Below, piece by piece: positions 52,193 through 61,664 of a stretch of DNA of 64,000 bases; the first letter of the stretch is position 1, and the number at the start of each line of letters is the position of its first letter. The stretch spans positions 1 to 64,000 of the forward strand of contig NZ_QBKT01000010.1 of NCBI RefSeq assembly GCF_003054265.1, written 5' to 3'. The position numbers and the translations under genes are program-made. The notes beneath the pieces are model-generated. The model saw nothing but the letters and a program-made list of their open reading frames with translations. It was not told the origin of the DNA and searched no databases. The stretch comes from Kordia periserrulae. GTDB taxonomy: Bacteria > Bacteroidota > Bacteroidia > Flavobacteriales > Flavobacteriaceae.

Positions 52193-53074
52193 ATGGAAAA
52201 CTACTTTGATATTTTTCTGAAATCGTATGGTGAGTATTGGAATTACTTTTTAGACCTAATTTATTTTCGAGAAATTGAAAATTATTTTTATGGTTTGATT
52301 GCAATTTCGTTAGTAGTTTGGTTGTTGGAAATTGTATTTCCGTGGCGAAAAAATCAAGCGGTTTTTCGAAAGGATTTTTGGTTGGATACCTTCTACATGT
52401 TTTTCAACTTTTTCATCTTTAACTTGATACTTTTTTCGGCACTTTCCAATACGGCAGCCGCATTTTTTAATGATGCATTAGGCGTTGTGGGATTGTCGTT
52501 GGAAAGTATCCAACTATTTAATGTAAATGCGCTTCCTAGTTGGGCTGGCTTGTTAATTTTCTTTGTAGTGAGCGATTTTGTTCAGTGGAATACGCATCGT
52601 TTGTTGCACCGTGTAGACTTTTTATGGAATTTTCACAAAGTACATCATTCGGTAAAAGAAATGGGATTTGCAGCACATTTGCGCTATCATTGGATGGAAA
52701 CCGTGGTTTATAAATCATTGCTTTATATTCCGATAACGATTATTGGCGGATTTAGCGTGCAAAACGTTGCTTTTGTCTATTTCTTTACGATTTCTGTTGG
52801 TCATTTGAATCACGCAAATGTAGGTTGGGATTATGGTCCTTTAAAATATATTTTCAACAATCCGAAGATGCATATTTGGCATCACAGCAAAGAATTACCT
52901 CGAAAATACGGCGTCAATTTCGGTCTCACGTTAAGTGTGTGGGATTATTTGTTTAAGACGAATTACGTTCCAAAAAACGGTCGCGATATTGAACTTGGTT
53001 TTACCAACGACGAACATTTTCCACAGGATTTTCTACAACAAGAAATTTATCCCATCAAACTAAAAAAAGACTAA
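52193..53074 (+). CDS. Sterol desaturase/fatty acid hydroxylase family protein
   Basis: This 293-residue integral membrane di-iron oxygenase has three His clusters: HRLLH (about 138-142), HKVHH (about 150-154) and HIWHH near residue 225-230. About four membrane helices surround them. Family members hydroxylate or desaturate lipids, so this might act on arsenolipids or on ordinary membrane lipids. It is followed 4 bp later by a DUF547 gene. The His pattern looks complete, so activity is likely. Confidence 0.9.
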   Translation: MENYFDIFLKSYGEYWNYFLDLIYFREIENYFYGLIAISLVVWLLEIVFPWRKNQAVFRKDFWLDTFYMFFNFFIFNLILFSALSNTAAAFFNDALGVVGLSLESIQLFNVNALPSWAGLLIFFVVSDFVQWNTHRLLHRVDFLWNFHKVHHSVKEMGFAAHLRYHWMETVVYKSLLYIPITIIGGFSVQNVAFVYFFTISVGHLNHANVGWDYGPLKYIFNNPKMHIWHHSKELPRKYGVNFGLTLSVWDYLFKTNYVPKNGRDIELGFTNDEHFPQDFLQQEIYPIKLKKD

Positions 53075-53078
53075 AACT

Positions 53079-53936
53079 ATGCGTCAATTTATAACAGCTA
53101 TTATCATACTAGTTACTTTTATTTCGTGTGGAACGCAGAATAAATCCATTCGAAATTCCGATGAAAAAACTCCAGAAACGGTGTTCACTATGATTGATTC
53201 TATCCAGAAGAAATTTGATGAAATTGCAGAAAGAGATAGCGTAAATTTTAAAAAGAATCCGAAGTTTGTTTCTAGCAAATCCATTTCGAATATTAATCAT
53301 AATGCGTGGAACGAATTGTTGCAACAATATGTTTCTGAAGAAGGCTTGGTTGATTATGCTGGATTGAAAGAAGATTCACAAAAATTACTTTTTTATTTGT
53401 ATGATTTAAGAGAAAATCCACCGACAGACTACTGGACAAGGAAAGAAAAGTTAGCGTTTTGGATTAATGCCTACAATGCGATGACCATCGATTTAATTTT
53501 GGAAAGTTATCCTGCACGAAAAGGCATCAAAAATATTCGAAATCCTTGGAAACAAAGTCGTTGGAAGATTGGTGAAACCGTATATAATTTAGATACAATT
53601 GAACACGAAATTCTCCGAAATATGAACGAACCGCGCATTCATTTTGCGATTAATTGCGCTTCATTTTCGTGTCCGCCACTATTGAATGAAGCTTTTACAG
53701 CAGAAAAATTGGAACAACAATTAACCAACGTGACCAAAGATTTTATCAACGATTCCAAACGAAACACCATCACAAAAGATGCGCTGGAAATCTCCAAAAT
53801 TTTTAAATGGTTTACGAAAGATTTTACCAAAAATGGTTCGTTGATTGACTTTTTAAATCAGTACAGTACGATTAAAATTAATCAAGACGCAGACATTGAC
53901 TATAAAGACTACGATTGGAGTTTGAACGAACAATAA
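53079..53936 (+). CDS. DUF547 lipoprotein
   Basis: This 285-residue protein has a lipobox (ISCGTQ, Cys at about 17) and a DUF547 domain. Family segments are NHNAWNELLQQYVSEEGLVDYAGL, KLAFWINAYNAMTI, HFAINCASFSCPPL with conserved Cys, and FLNQY. The NCASFSCPP motif resembles a transglutaminase-like active site. A related protein lies at 62854-63585 in this window. DUF547 genes are frequent beside arsenosugar and glycosyltransferase genes. Confidence 0.87.
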   Translation: MRQFITAIIILVTFISCGTQNKSIRNSDEKTPETVFTMIDSIQKKFDEIAERDSVNFKKNPKFVSSKSISNINHNAWNELLQQYVSEEGLVDYAGLKEDSQKLLFYLYDLRENPPTDYWTRKEKLAFWINAYNAMTIDLILESYPARKGIKNIRNPWKQSRWKIGETVYNLDTIEHEILRNMNEPRIHFAINCASFSCPPLLNEAFTAEKLEQQLTNVTKDFINDSKRNTITKDALEISKIFKWFTKDFTKNGSLIDFLNQYSTIKINQDADIDYKDYDWSLNEQ

Positions 53937-53969
53937 AACTGTTGTGAGTACAATTTCCGTATATACTAT

Positions 53970-54749
53970 ATGAAGTCGAACAAAATTTCCATTATCATTC
54001 CCGTTTTTAATGAAGCGAAAACCATTACCAAATTGTTGGAAACATTGCTGTCGCGAATGCGGTTTCGACAGCATGAAATTCTACTAGTTGACGGTGGAAG
54101 TACAGACGCAACGGCGGAAATTATTTCAGAATTTATTGCCAATTATAACAGAACGCATCCGTTTGAAAAAGAGCGCTGCGTTGATCAATTATTTTCATCA
54201 GACGAAGCCGTAGTGCATTTTCAATTGTTTTCTGCTGAAAAAGGTCGCGCCAAGCAAATGAATTTTGGTGCGCAAAAAGCTACTGGCAATGTTTTGTATT
54301 TTTTGCATGCCGATACGTTTCCGCCAACACATTTTGACCAGTACATTCTCAAAGAAATTCATAAAGGCAACAAAGCAGGTTGTTTTCGCATGAAGTTTGA
54401 TTCGTGGCATCCTGTGTTGTTGGTGTCACAATTTTTTACGCGTTTTAATGTGAAATGGTGTCGCGGTGGCGATCAATCGTTGTTTGTTGATAAAGCTTTT
54501 TTTGACGAATTGAACGGTTTTAACGAGTCGTACACCATTTATGAAGATTGCGAATTTATCAATCGTTTGTACGAACGTGAGCAGTTTACTGTTATTCCGA
54601 AAAGTGTACAAACTTCCGCTCGAAAATACAAAACAAAAGGCACGTGGAAACTACAATATCATTTCGCCATGATTCACATTAAGAAATCAAAAGGCGCATC
54701 GCCGGAAGAGTTGTATGCGTATTATCAGAAGTATGTGGCTTCTTCTTAG
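53970..54749 (+). CDS. TIGR04283-type arsenosugar glycosyltransferase
   Basis: This 259-residue family 2 (GT-A) glycosyltransferase shows SIIIPVFNEAKTI, the nucleotide-binding LLVDGGSTDATAEI, the FLHADTFPP DxD-like motif, and YEDCEFINRLYE. It matches the second glycosyltransferase of arsenosugar clusters and is the last gene of the + strand run. A repeat-rich gap follows it, with no clear terminator. Confidence 0.89.
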   Translation: MKSNKISIIIPVFNEAKTITKLLETLLSRMRFRQHEILLVDGGSTDATAEIISEFIANYNRTHPFEKERCVDQLFSSDEAVVHFQLFSAEKGRAKQMNFGAQKATGNVLYFLHADTFPPTHFDQYILKEIHKGNKAGCFRMKFDSWHPVLLVSQFFTRFNVKWCRGGDQSLFVDKAFFDELNGFNESYTIYEDCEFINRLYEREQFTVIPKSVQTSARKYKTKGTWKLQYHFAMIHIKKSKGASPEELYAYYQKYVASS

Positions 54750-55088
54750 ACTCGCTTCGCTGTTAGATTCGCTACGCTCAATTCAAGGATTTAAAGACTC
54801 AATGATTCAAGGTTTTTTGTAGATGTTTTGACACGCTTTGCTTTTAGACACGCTACGCTGTTAGAACTTAGACCGCTTCGCTCATAGATTTTTAGACTTC
54901 TTTTTTGCTTACGCAAAGTTTTTGATTCCCAAACGTCACGTCGAGTGAATTTTTGGAAAAAATTAGTATCGAGACGTACTTGGTTGCAAAAACACAATCA
55001 AAGCAATGGATTCCTGTCTATACAGGAATGACAAGTAGTGAAAAATCAAAAACTCTAAAATTGAGCAAAGCGAAGCGCCTCCAACAAT
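54750..55088. other. Repeat-rich intergenic region
   Basis: Degenerate short repeats of the form TTAGAC-CGCTTCGCT occur several times between 54750 and 54900. A TCGAGTGA...TATCGAGACGTACT element lies at about 54940-54981. An ATTCCTGT/ACAGGAAT palindrome is at 55010-55029. No gene is seen. Confidence 0.6.
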
Positions 55089-55712
55089 CTATTCCTCCAA
55101 TTGCACTAAAATTTCCTCCAGCTTTCGTACTTGTACTCCGTACAATCTATCTGCCCAAATTACGGTAATAAGATAAATAATCACGCAACAAACTAAGTAG
55201 CCTGCAATGACTAAAAGCAGTGTTCTTGCTGGCATTTGCAGCAAAAACCATTCTGTAAATTGGTCTTCTCCAAATTTAACAGCTCCCATAAAAATACACG
55301 CTACTGAAACTGGCAACAATAACGAACCCGCAATGATGCCTGTTTTATAGACTTCCATCGTGAGTTTGATATCGTGAATAAAGTTTAAAATCGTTTCTTT
55401 GGTTTGCTGTTTTACGCTGGATGTTTTTCGTAAAAACCACACCATTTTTGCCAAATATCCCAACGTCATTAAACTCGTAATAAACATAAAGATAAAATAA
55501 ACCGCACGTGGCAATTCGTACATTTCGATGATAAATGGATAGGAAAAAAAGACAACAATTCCAGCCAACTGTATGGCTATTTCACTTTTCATTGTTTTAC
55601 GAATTCTGGCAATCGGCATTTGGCTCTTTTTAAGATTTTCCAAACTTGTTGGCAATTGCAAATCGTCTTGATTTTCGTCATCCATCAATGCTTTTATTTT
55701 TTCAAAATCCAT
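55089..55712 (-). CDS. Membrane protein coupled to an ECF sigma factor
   Basis: This 207-residue protein has a soluble N-terminus (1-45) and about four membrane helices (45-65, 68-90, 122-145 and 158-180). It overlaps the end of the sigma factor gene by 11 bp, the usual place for an anti-sigma factor. No zinc anti-sigma motif is present, so the role is inferred from gene order only. Confidence 0.75.
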   Translation of the reverse strand: MDFEKIKALMDDENQDDLQLPTSLENLKKSQMPIARIRKTMKSEIAIQLAGIVVFFSYPFIIEMYELPRAVYFIFMFITSLMTLGYLAKMVWFLRKTSSVKQQTKETILNFIHDIKLTMEVYKTGIIAGSLLLPVSVACIFMGAVKFGEDQFTEWFLLQMPARTLLLVIAGYLVCCVIIYLITVIWADRLYGVQVRKLEEILVQLEE

Positions 55713-56205
55713 GATGTTGTGTTTTTATAATTTCTTTTAATTTTTGCTTGGTACGATTGAGCTTTACGCGAACATTTACAGGCGACATACCTAAATTTTT
55801 TGCCATTTCTTCTCCTGAAAATCCTTCGATAAACTGAAAAATAAGTGCTTTTTCAATTTTGTTTAATTGCTGTACTGCTTTATAGAAAATTTCCAGTTGC
55901 TCGTCTTTTTCACTCGAATAGTCTTCCTGCACCAATTGTACGTGTTCAGGCATTGCATAACCATCGGGCTTGCGTTTTTCTTTCTTAAAAAATACAATTG
56001 CAGTATTCAATGCTACACGATACATCCAGCTAGAAAACTGACTTTTCCCTTGAAACGATTTGAGCGATTTCCACAGTTGTAAAATAATTTCTTGCACCAA
56101 ATCTTCACGGTCGCTCGCATCTTCAAAATACATGCGAGAAACCTTGTAAAGAATGCCTTTGTGTTGGGCAATTTTTTGAAGAAATTCTTGTTCTGTGAGT
56201 TCCAA
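55702..56205 (-). CDS. ECF-type RNA polymerase sigma factor
   Basis: This 167-residue sigma-70 family protein has region 2 (DREDLVQEIILQLWKSLKSFQGKSQFSSWMYRVALNTAI) and region 4 (LIFQFIEGFSGEEMAKNLGMSPVNVRVKLNRTKQKLK), with no regions 1 or 3. The frame starts with TTG at 56205; no nearby ATG fits. It is coupled to the following membrane gene. Its target promoters are unknown. Confidence 0.9.
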   Translation of the reverse strand: MELTEQEFLQKIAQHKGILYKVSRMYFEDASDREDLVQEIILQLWKSLKSFQGKSQFSSWMYRVALNTAIVFFKKEKRKPDGYAMPEHVQLVQEDYSSEKDEQLEIFYKAVQQLNKIEKALIFQFIEGFSGEEMAKNLGMSPVNVRVKLNRTKQKLKEIIKTQHHGF

Positions 56206-56212
56206 TGAAATG

Positions 56213-57067
56213 TTATTTAAGTACAGGCGTTACTGTATATCCTTTTTGGCGAAGCAAGTTTATGACTCCGTTTTCTCCAGGCAAATGTGCCGCACCAACG
56301 GCAAAAAATGTGGCTTGTTTTTTCATCATTTCAGGCATCAATTTTGCCCAATTTGTATTGCGAACGGTTAACAGCCAATGTTCTGTAGTTTTATTAAAAA
56401 ATCGTTCATCTCTTACTTCTGCATATAGTTTTTCTATATCTTCATCTATATAAGAAGTCACCATGTCGTTTGTCAAATCTTTGTACTCCGAAAACAGCTC
56501 AATTTGCTTCCACAAGAAATCTTTTGGGTAGGCTTTGTCAAAAAAATCGAGTTGCGCGTCTAATGTTTCCAATCCTGCCACTTCTTTTCGTGCCGCTTTC
56601 GCGAGATTGGTCAATTCTACTTCGTACATTTTCTTCAAAGGACAATCAAAACTCTGCTGAATCAACAAGGAATACACTGTTGCTAAGGTATAACTATCAA
56701 CCATTTTTAGTGACATATTGAGTTCTTTTTTGAGTAAATTATCCAAATATGCTTGCTGCTCTTTTGACAAAGTTTCTGTCAATTTTCCGCCAGACATCAT
56801 CTTTTTTTGCGCTGCCATTAAGGCTTTCATATCAGACATATCTACTTCCAATACCAAGCGTTCCGTTTTATCAAAAGCATCGATCACTTTTTTTGGAATG
56901 GAAAAATCATCTTTACATAAAATATGAATGGTTCCCATCAAATAGGAAGGTTCTTTAAGGTCTTTGTGTTCAATTTTCCACAATACAGAATTTTCGAGTG
57001 TTTGTTTTTGAGCGTTGATGGCGAAACTGCCAATTAAAAAGCAGCAAAATGCTAGTAGTTTTTTCAT
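56213..57067 (-). CDS. TraB/GumN family protein
   Basis: This 284-residue secreted protein has a signal peptide (1-19, FAINAQ). The TraB/GumN domain opens with NSVLWKIEHKDLKEPSYLMGTIHILCKDDF and has the second conserved patch FFAVGAAHLPGENGVINLLRQKGY. The two GxxH-type motifs (GTIH, GAAH) suggest a metal-dependent hydrolase, possibly a protease. It lies 7 bp upstream of the sigma factor gene and may be co-transcribed. Confidence 0.9.
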   Translation of the reverse strand: MKKLLAFCCFLIGSFAINAQKQTLENSVLWKIEHKDLKEPSYLMGTIHILCKDDFSIPKKVIDAFDKTERLVLEVDMSDMKALMAAQKKMMSGGKLTETLSKEQQAYLDNLLKKELNMSLKMVDSYTLATVYSLLIQQSFDCPLKKMYEVELTNLAKAARKEVAGLETLDAQLDFFDKAYPKDFLWKQIELFSEYKDLTNDMVTSYIDEDIEKLYAEVRDERFFNKTTEHWLLTVRNTNWAKLMPEMMKKQATFFAVGAAHLPGENGVINLLRQKGYTVTPVLK

Positions 57068-57211
57068 GAGGTTGTTTTTTTCTCAAAAGATGTTTCAGCT
57101 GAATAGATCTTTTTAATTAATTATCTATTTGCTTCGTAAGTATGCACTTTGAAAATTTGTTACAAGAAGATGAAAAAAAATTCACAAACAACTGGTTATC
57201 AATGAAAAAAA

Positions 57212-57670
57212 TTATTTTGCAGCAATCACGTCAATTTCAATTTTGGCATTGGCTGCCAATCCGCCAGCGGCAAACGTTGTCCGAGCTGGTTTGTTTGGAA
57301 AATAGTGCACATACACCGAATTGAATTCTTTAAAATCGTTGATATCGGCTAAAATTACTGTGCATTTTACCACGCGTTCCAACGAAGAATTGTGTTGCTC
57401 CAATACCGCTTTTATGTTTTCAATGGCTTGTTTGGTTTCTGTTTTGATGCCGCCTTCTACTAATTTTCCTGTTGTGTGATCTTTTCCTATTTGTCCAGCC
57501 AAAAACAATAAATTTTCCGTTTCTACAGCTGCACTAAACGGTGTGTTTTGTCGTTGTGGCAAATGTGATTTGTGGAATGTAATCGTGCTTTCTTTAGTGC
57601 CTTTATTGGGTGCTTGACAACTGCTAAAACATACTAAAACAAGTACAAAAAGTGGGAAGATGGTTTTCAT
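57212..57670 (-). CDS. RidA/YjgF-family lipoprotein
   Basis: This 152-residue protein has a lipobox (CFSSCQA) and a RidA domain that deaminates reactive enamines and imines. It shows LLFLAGQIGKD, the NIKAVLEQHNSSLERVVKCTVILAD helix and ARTTFAAGGLAANAKIEIDVIA with the substrate-binding Arg. Export as a lipoprotein is less common than the cytosolic form. It is a single gene. Confidence 0.88.
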   Translation of the reverse strand: MKTIFPLFVLVLVCFSSCQAPNKGTKESTITFHKSHLPQRQNTPFSAAVETENLLFLAGQIGKDHTTGKLVEGGIKTETKQAIENIKAVLEQHNSSLERVVKCTVILADINDFKEFNSVYVHYFPNKPARTTFAAGGLAANAKIEIDVIAAK

Positions 57671-57832
57671 GGTGTTGGAGATTTAGTTTAAAACAAATTT
57701 AGTAAAATAATAGTGCGGTTTTTTGTGAGCTAAAAAGATGTATTTTAAGATTCATACCTTCATCTCGACTGCGCTCGATGTGACAAAAAAGGAGCTAGAT
57801 TACCATTTTCTTGGGAATTAAAAATAGTGCTT

Positions 57833-59101
57833 TTAAAAATACTGCCCAATACCAAATACAATTCCGCGACTGGCATTTTTAGTGATTCCGTAGCCGTAAT
57901 CGATGCGAAAAATAGCGTTGAAGATACGTTTGTGTATGAATCGTACACCAACGCCAGGATAGATTCGGAAGTTTTTGCTATCTACAAAATCGCTAAAGTC
58001 ACCACCGGGATTTCGCCACGTTCCTGCATCAATGAATCCGTTTCCTTGTACAATAAACCATCCTTTTTCGTAGAGTGTGTATCGGTATTCGGTGTTCAAA
58101 ACCAAACTTGCCGTTCCGCGATCAATGATGTTTCCCACACCGCGAATGTTTAAGTTGTTATCCACAGAAAACGGCGCAAACGGACTGTCGTCATTCGATG
58201 CGACACCAAAGCGCAATCGGTTTGCCCAATTCCCTTTTTCCCCAACTCGGGTAAAATATAAAAAGTCGCTCCAACCGATGAGAAAGTTATCTTGAAAATC
58301 ATTTTCGGTAGTAACATACTGTAAATACAATGTGTTTTTGATGCCTTCTACGTATTGATATTCATAATCCAAATCGTTGAATTCGTAAATGAATTTTAGC
58401 ATTTGTTTGTCCAAAGCTAAACTTTGTGGAATCGCGTTTGAGGTTAATCCAGAAAGGTAATTGTATTCTTCTTTAAAAATATTGATTCCGAATTGTAATG
58501 AATGTTTGAAATTGATTTGAAATAACGCCAACACTTCAAACGACGTATTGCTGTATTTGTAGTTTGCAGAACCATTGTTGAAAAATAACGGTTCTTCACT
58601 CGTCCAGTTTTGATGATTGATAGCAATTCCCAAACTCCGCGTAAACAAGTTCGGCGCGCGTAAATTGATGCCGTACGAGTCAAATCCGTTGTTTTGGTAA
58701 AATCCGCCAAAAGCGATATTTCTTCCCAAAAAATTATAATCGTACAACCCAATTTTATAGGCAAACTGCTGATTGGTCGTTGTCCAAATATTGGCATTTG
58801 GAATGAGCGTGAAGTTTTCTTCTATGTTATAATAGACATTGTAAAGATTGTCTTGCGAATGAAATACTTGATAATAGGCATTTGAAACGCCTGCCAAACG
58901 TTTGAGCAGAATGACATCCTTTTCGAGCTGAAGCGAATCCAACACATCTCCGTTTCGAACGCTGACATATTTTTTAAGAAAGCTGACTTTATTCTTTTTT
59001 TGCCCTTGAAATTTGACATCATAGACAATGTTATCTTGTGCTATTCCTTGCAAAGAAATAAAAAGCAACAAGCTAAAAAGTAGAAATATTTTCATTATCA
59101 A
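57833..59101 (-). CDS. BamA/Omp85-like outer-membrane protein with one POTRA
   Basis: The 422-residue protein has a signal peptide, a POTRA-like segment (about 25-95, VKFQGQKKNKVSFLKKYVSVRNGDVLDSLQLEKDVILLKRLAGV) and a 16-strand-type barrel. The barrel contains the VRF/IRG region (NLNIRGVGNIIDRGTASLVLNTEYRYTL) typical of the Omp85 superfamily. The start overlaps the preceding stop by an ATGA. It is the last gene of a five-gene surface operon. The cargo is unknown. Confidence 0.84.
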   Translation of the reverse strand: MIMKIFLLFSLLLFISLQGIAQDNIVYDVKFQGQKKNKVSFLKKYVSVRNGDVLDSLQLEKDVILLKRLAGVSNAYYQVFHSQDNLYNVYYNIEENFTLIPNANIWTTTNQQFAYKIGLYDYNFLGRNIAFGGFYQNNGFDSYGINLRAPNLFTRSLGIAINHQNWTSEEPLFFNNGSANYKYSNTSFEVLALFQINFKHSLQFGINIFKEEYNYLSGLTSNAIPQSLALDKQMLKFIYEFNDLDYEYQYVEGIKNTLYLQYVTTENDFQDNFLIGWSDFLYFTRVGEKGNWANRLRFGVASNDDSPFAPFSVDNNLNIRGVGNIIDRGTASLVLNTEYRYTLYEKGWFIVQGNGFIDAGTWRNPGGDFSDFVDSKNFRIYPGVGVRFIHKRIFNAIFRIDYGYGITKNASRGIVFGIGQYF

Positions 59102-59862
59102 TCGGCGAGAAAGTTATGGAAAACTACTCTATTTAACCAATTATCAGCATTAACATCTAACAAATACACAAAATAAGGCACTCCACTTGTCAGAGCTTCC
59201 GGTGCTTGTTGAGTGAAATCTTGTAATACATTAGAAGTGTCGAAATACTGAAAACGGTTATCTTCTGTAACCACATTTGCTAATACATTTCCTGAAGACG
59301 TTATTATACAAAAGGAGAAAGATGTTTCACCTTCAGTATTATTTTCCCAACTTATTTTTGGATACCCTACATTTGATTGGTTTATATATAATACTCCAAT
59401 ATTAGAAGTCCAAGTATTTGGTTGTGATATAGGTGTCACTTTTATTGGGTTCGACAATCGTACCTCATTATTAACCATATATTTTACAATGGCATAATAT
59501 TCCTCATCTCTTGTGTCTTCTCTTCCCTGTTCAAAATTTCCAAAAACTGAGTTAGTTTCCATGGTAAACTCTCGATAATTACTGTAATTAGTTCGATCGA
59601 CTTCGGTGTTTTCCGTTTTGAAAAATTCAATGTTTGTAGCCCCATCGGCAACGTGATAGAATAAAAAAGTATTACTTGTGCTAAAGTTTGAAAACCCAAT
59701 AGCAGTAATTTTTTCGTTAGATATTTGCTGATTTGTTAGTCTTACCTCTAAGGAAAAAGGATCTACGGACTGTGGACTATCGTCATCATTACTACAAGAA
59801 AATAAACTTACAAGAAATAAACTTGCGATAAAAAAGTTTCTGAAAGTGTGTGTATATTTCAT
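59098..59862 (-). CDS. Unknown lipoprotein, paralogue A
   Basis: This is a 254-residue protein with a lipobox (VSLFSCSND). It is clearly related to its upstream neighbour. Shared patterns are TNIEFFKTENTEVDRTNYSNYREF versus TNVQFFETNTTEVDSNDYSKYRKL, and the LSNPIKVTPISQPNTWT versus LSNPIRTKNTSKPTLWT block. The paired copies suggest a duplication. The start is 10 bp after the paralogue and its stop overlaps the barrel gene. No named family is recognised. Confidence 0.72.
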   Translation of the reverse strand: MKYTHTFRNFFIASLFLVSLFSCSNDDDSPQSVDPFSLEVRLTNQQISNEKITAIGFSNFSTSNTFLFYHVADGATNIEFFKTENTEVDRTNYSNYREFTMETNSVFGNFEQGREDTRDEEYYAIVKYMVNNEVRLSNPIKVTPISQPNTWTSNIGVLYINQSNVGYPKISWENNTEGETSFSFCIITSSGNVLANVVTEDNRFQYFDTSNVLQDFTQQAPEALTSGVPYFVYLLDVNADNWLNRVVFHNFLAD

Positions 59863-59871
59863 AATTCGTAG

Positions 59872-60627
59872 CTATTGTGCTATAAATATACTTTGAATTG
59901 CTGTATTTACCCAATTATCTTCGCTTACATCCATCATGGTGAATTTATACGAGTTTCCAATGGTCAATTCTACGGGATTTTCTTCAGAAATATTCAATAC
60001 TACATTCGACGTATTGTAGTATTGAAATTGATTTTCAAGCGTGTAGGTTCCTGAAAGCAATCCATTATCAACTGTTGAAACGATTTGAAAATAAATTGCA
60101 GTATCGCCCGTTGCATCAGCTTCCCAGCTAAATTTTGGCATTTTTGATACTTCTTGATTTACCAAAACTTGGTCTGTCCACAAAGTAGGTTTGCTCGTGT
60201 TTTTTGTGCGAATCGGGTTCGAAAGCTTGAGTTCACCATCCAATTCATAAGACACAATAATCCATTGTTCATGCGCAAAAGGACGTGTAAATTGATAGAT
60301 AAAACCGTTGAAAAGCGGTGTGGAATGTAAGTCTAATTTTCGATACTTGCTATAATCGTTTGAATCAACTTCGGTAGTATTAGTTTCAAAAAATTGCACA
60401 TTGGTAGCACCTTCTTCCAAATAGTAAAACACATGTACTACCTCAGCACCATTGGCGTCGCTGGCAGCACAAGCAATAACAGCTCCAGTTTCAATCGACT
60501 GATTGCCGATAATAGTGGAAAGTCTGGCGGTGTTTTCTAAATTGATAGCTGTTTCTACATCGTCGGACTGACATGAAAAGAGTGTAATAAAGAAGGTAAG
60601 TACAATGACTTTTGTTAGTTTTTCCAT
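59872..60627 (-). CDS. Unknown lipoprotein, paralogue B
   Basis: This 251-residue lipoprotein (lipobox TLFSCQSDD) is the paralogue of the gene at 59098-59862. The body is beta-rich and ends NSYKFTMMDVSEDNWVNTAIQSIFIAQ, matching VPYFVYLLDVNADNWLNRVVFHNFLAD in the partner. Its start overlaps the glycoside hydrolase stop by 13 bp. A surface-exposed binding role is possible. Confidence 0.72.
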   Translation of the reverse strand: MEKLTKVIVLTFFITLFSCQSDDVETAINLENTARLSTIIGNQSIETGAVIACAASDANGAEVVHVFYYLEEGATNVQFFETNTTEVDSNDYSKYRKLDLHSTPLFNGFIYQFTRPFAHEQWIIVSYELDGELKLSNPIRTKNTSKPTLWTDQVLVNQEVSKMPKFSWEADATGDTAIYFQIVSTVDNGLLSGTYTLENQFQYYNTSNVVLNISEENPVELTIGNSYKFTMMDVSEDNWVNTAIQSIFIAQ

Positions 60628-61628
60628 TCGTATTTTTTATAAGTTTCGCGGACAATTGCTTCCGCAGGTTTGTTTTGAGGTGTAAATTGATCATCGGTTT
60701 CGCCGCCGACTTTTTCATCGTGAATGAACCATTTCCAGATAAATCCGCCCGCAAACCAATCTTCTTTCCAAAATTCGTTATACAAAGCTTGCAAAGCGAC
60801 TTTCTGCGCTTCCAAGTTGAGCGTTTTTCCTTTATGGTTGGAATCCCAAGGTTCTTTTCCAGTGTAATCCATGCTGCGATATCCGTATTCAGTAAAGAGT
60901 ATTTTTCGTGCTATTTTTTCAGACAAGGCTTTGATTTTCGTCTTGTGCTGTTGCCAACCTTTTTGCAAACTTTCTACCGAAGGCATTTTTTCGTCACTCA
61001 ACGGAAAATACGCGTCAATTCCTATAAAATCGAGCTGTTCCCAAAAAGGCACTTTGTCAAACGAATCCCAGTTTTCGGCGTAGGTTAATTTTCCTTTGTA
61101 TATTTTTTTCACTTTCGTGATGAGTTCTTTCCAAAACGCTGGTCGCGCCGCTACAAATTTGTGTAATTCCGTACCAATGCAATACATTTCCGCGTTGATT
61201 TCTGCAGCCAAACTTGCATATTCAAGAATAAAACTTTCATAAGACGCTTCAAACGCTTTCCAATCGGCTTCTGAAGTCATTTCAATCAAGCCTGTAAATT
61301 CGCCTTTCCATATCCAAATTTGCGGTTTTATCATGACTTTAATACCGTTTTTTTGTAACAATTCAGCATATTGTTTTGCTCCTTTTCGGGTTTCACCAAA
61401 CCATTGTCTATCGGTATTGTGTACTACTTCTGTCGTTGTTAATTGTCGCATAAAACCAAAAGGCATAATGGCAGCATAATTTGCGTTGACTTCGATAACA
61501 GGATTCACGTGCGATTGGTCAGCCGCTTGTCGCGAAGCCACAAAACTTACACCATTTATTTTTTTAGATTGACTGGTGCATGAAAATTGCAACAGGCAAA
61601 AAAAGGCACAAAGGAGTCTAAATTTCAT
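60615..61628 (-). CDS. GH113-like glycoside hydrolase (TIM barrel)
   Basis: This 337-residue lipoprotein (lipobox QFSCTSQ) has the TIM-barrel of the GH113/mannanase-like group. Likely catalytic acids are Glu in YCIGTELHKF and Glu in ILFTEYGYRS. Substrate-binding aromatics occur in IKPQIWIWKGEF and GGFIWKWFIHDE. It is expected to cleave beta-mannan-type or related glycans in the periplasm or at the surface. It overlaps the following lipoprotein gene by 13 bp. Confidence 0.85.
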   Translation of the reverse strand: MKFRLLCAFFCLLQFSCTSQSKKINGVSFVASRQAADQSHVNPVIEVNANYAAIMPFGFMRQLTTTEVVHNTDRQWFGETRKGAKQYAELLQKNGIKVMIKPQIWIWKGEFTGLIEMTSEADWKAFEASYESFILEYASLAAEINAEMYCIGTELHKFVAARPAFWKELITKVKKIYKGKLTYAENWDSFDKVPFWEQLDFIGIDAYFPLSDEKMPSVESLQKGWQQHKTKIKALSEKIARKILFTEYGYRSMDYTGKEPWDSNHKGKTLNLEAQKVALQALYNEFWKEDWFAGGFIWKWFIHDEKVGGETDDQFTPQNKPAEAIVRETYKKYEWKN

Positions 61629-61664
61629 AGAGAATTTGTTTAAACTCCTAAAGTACTATATTTC

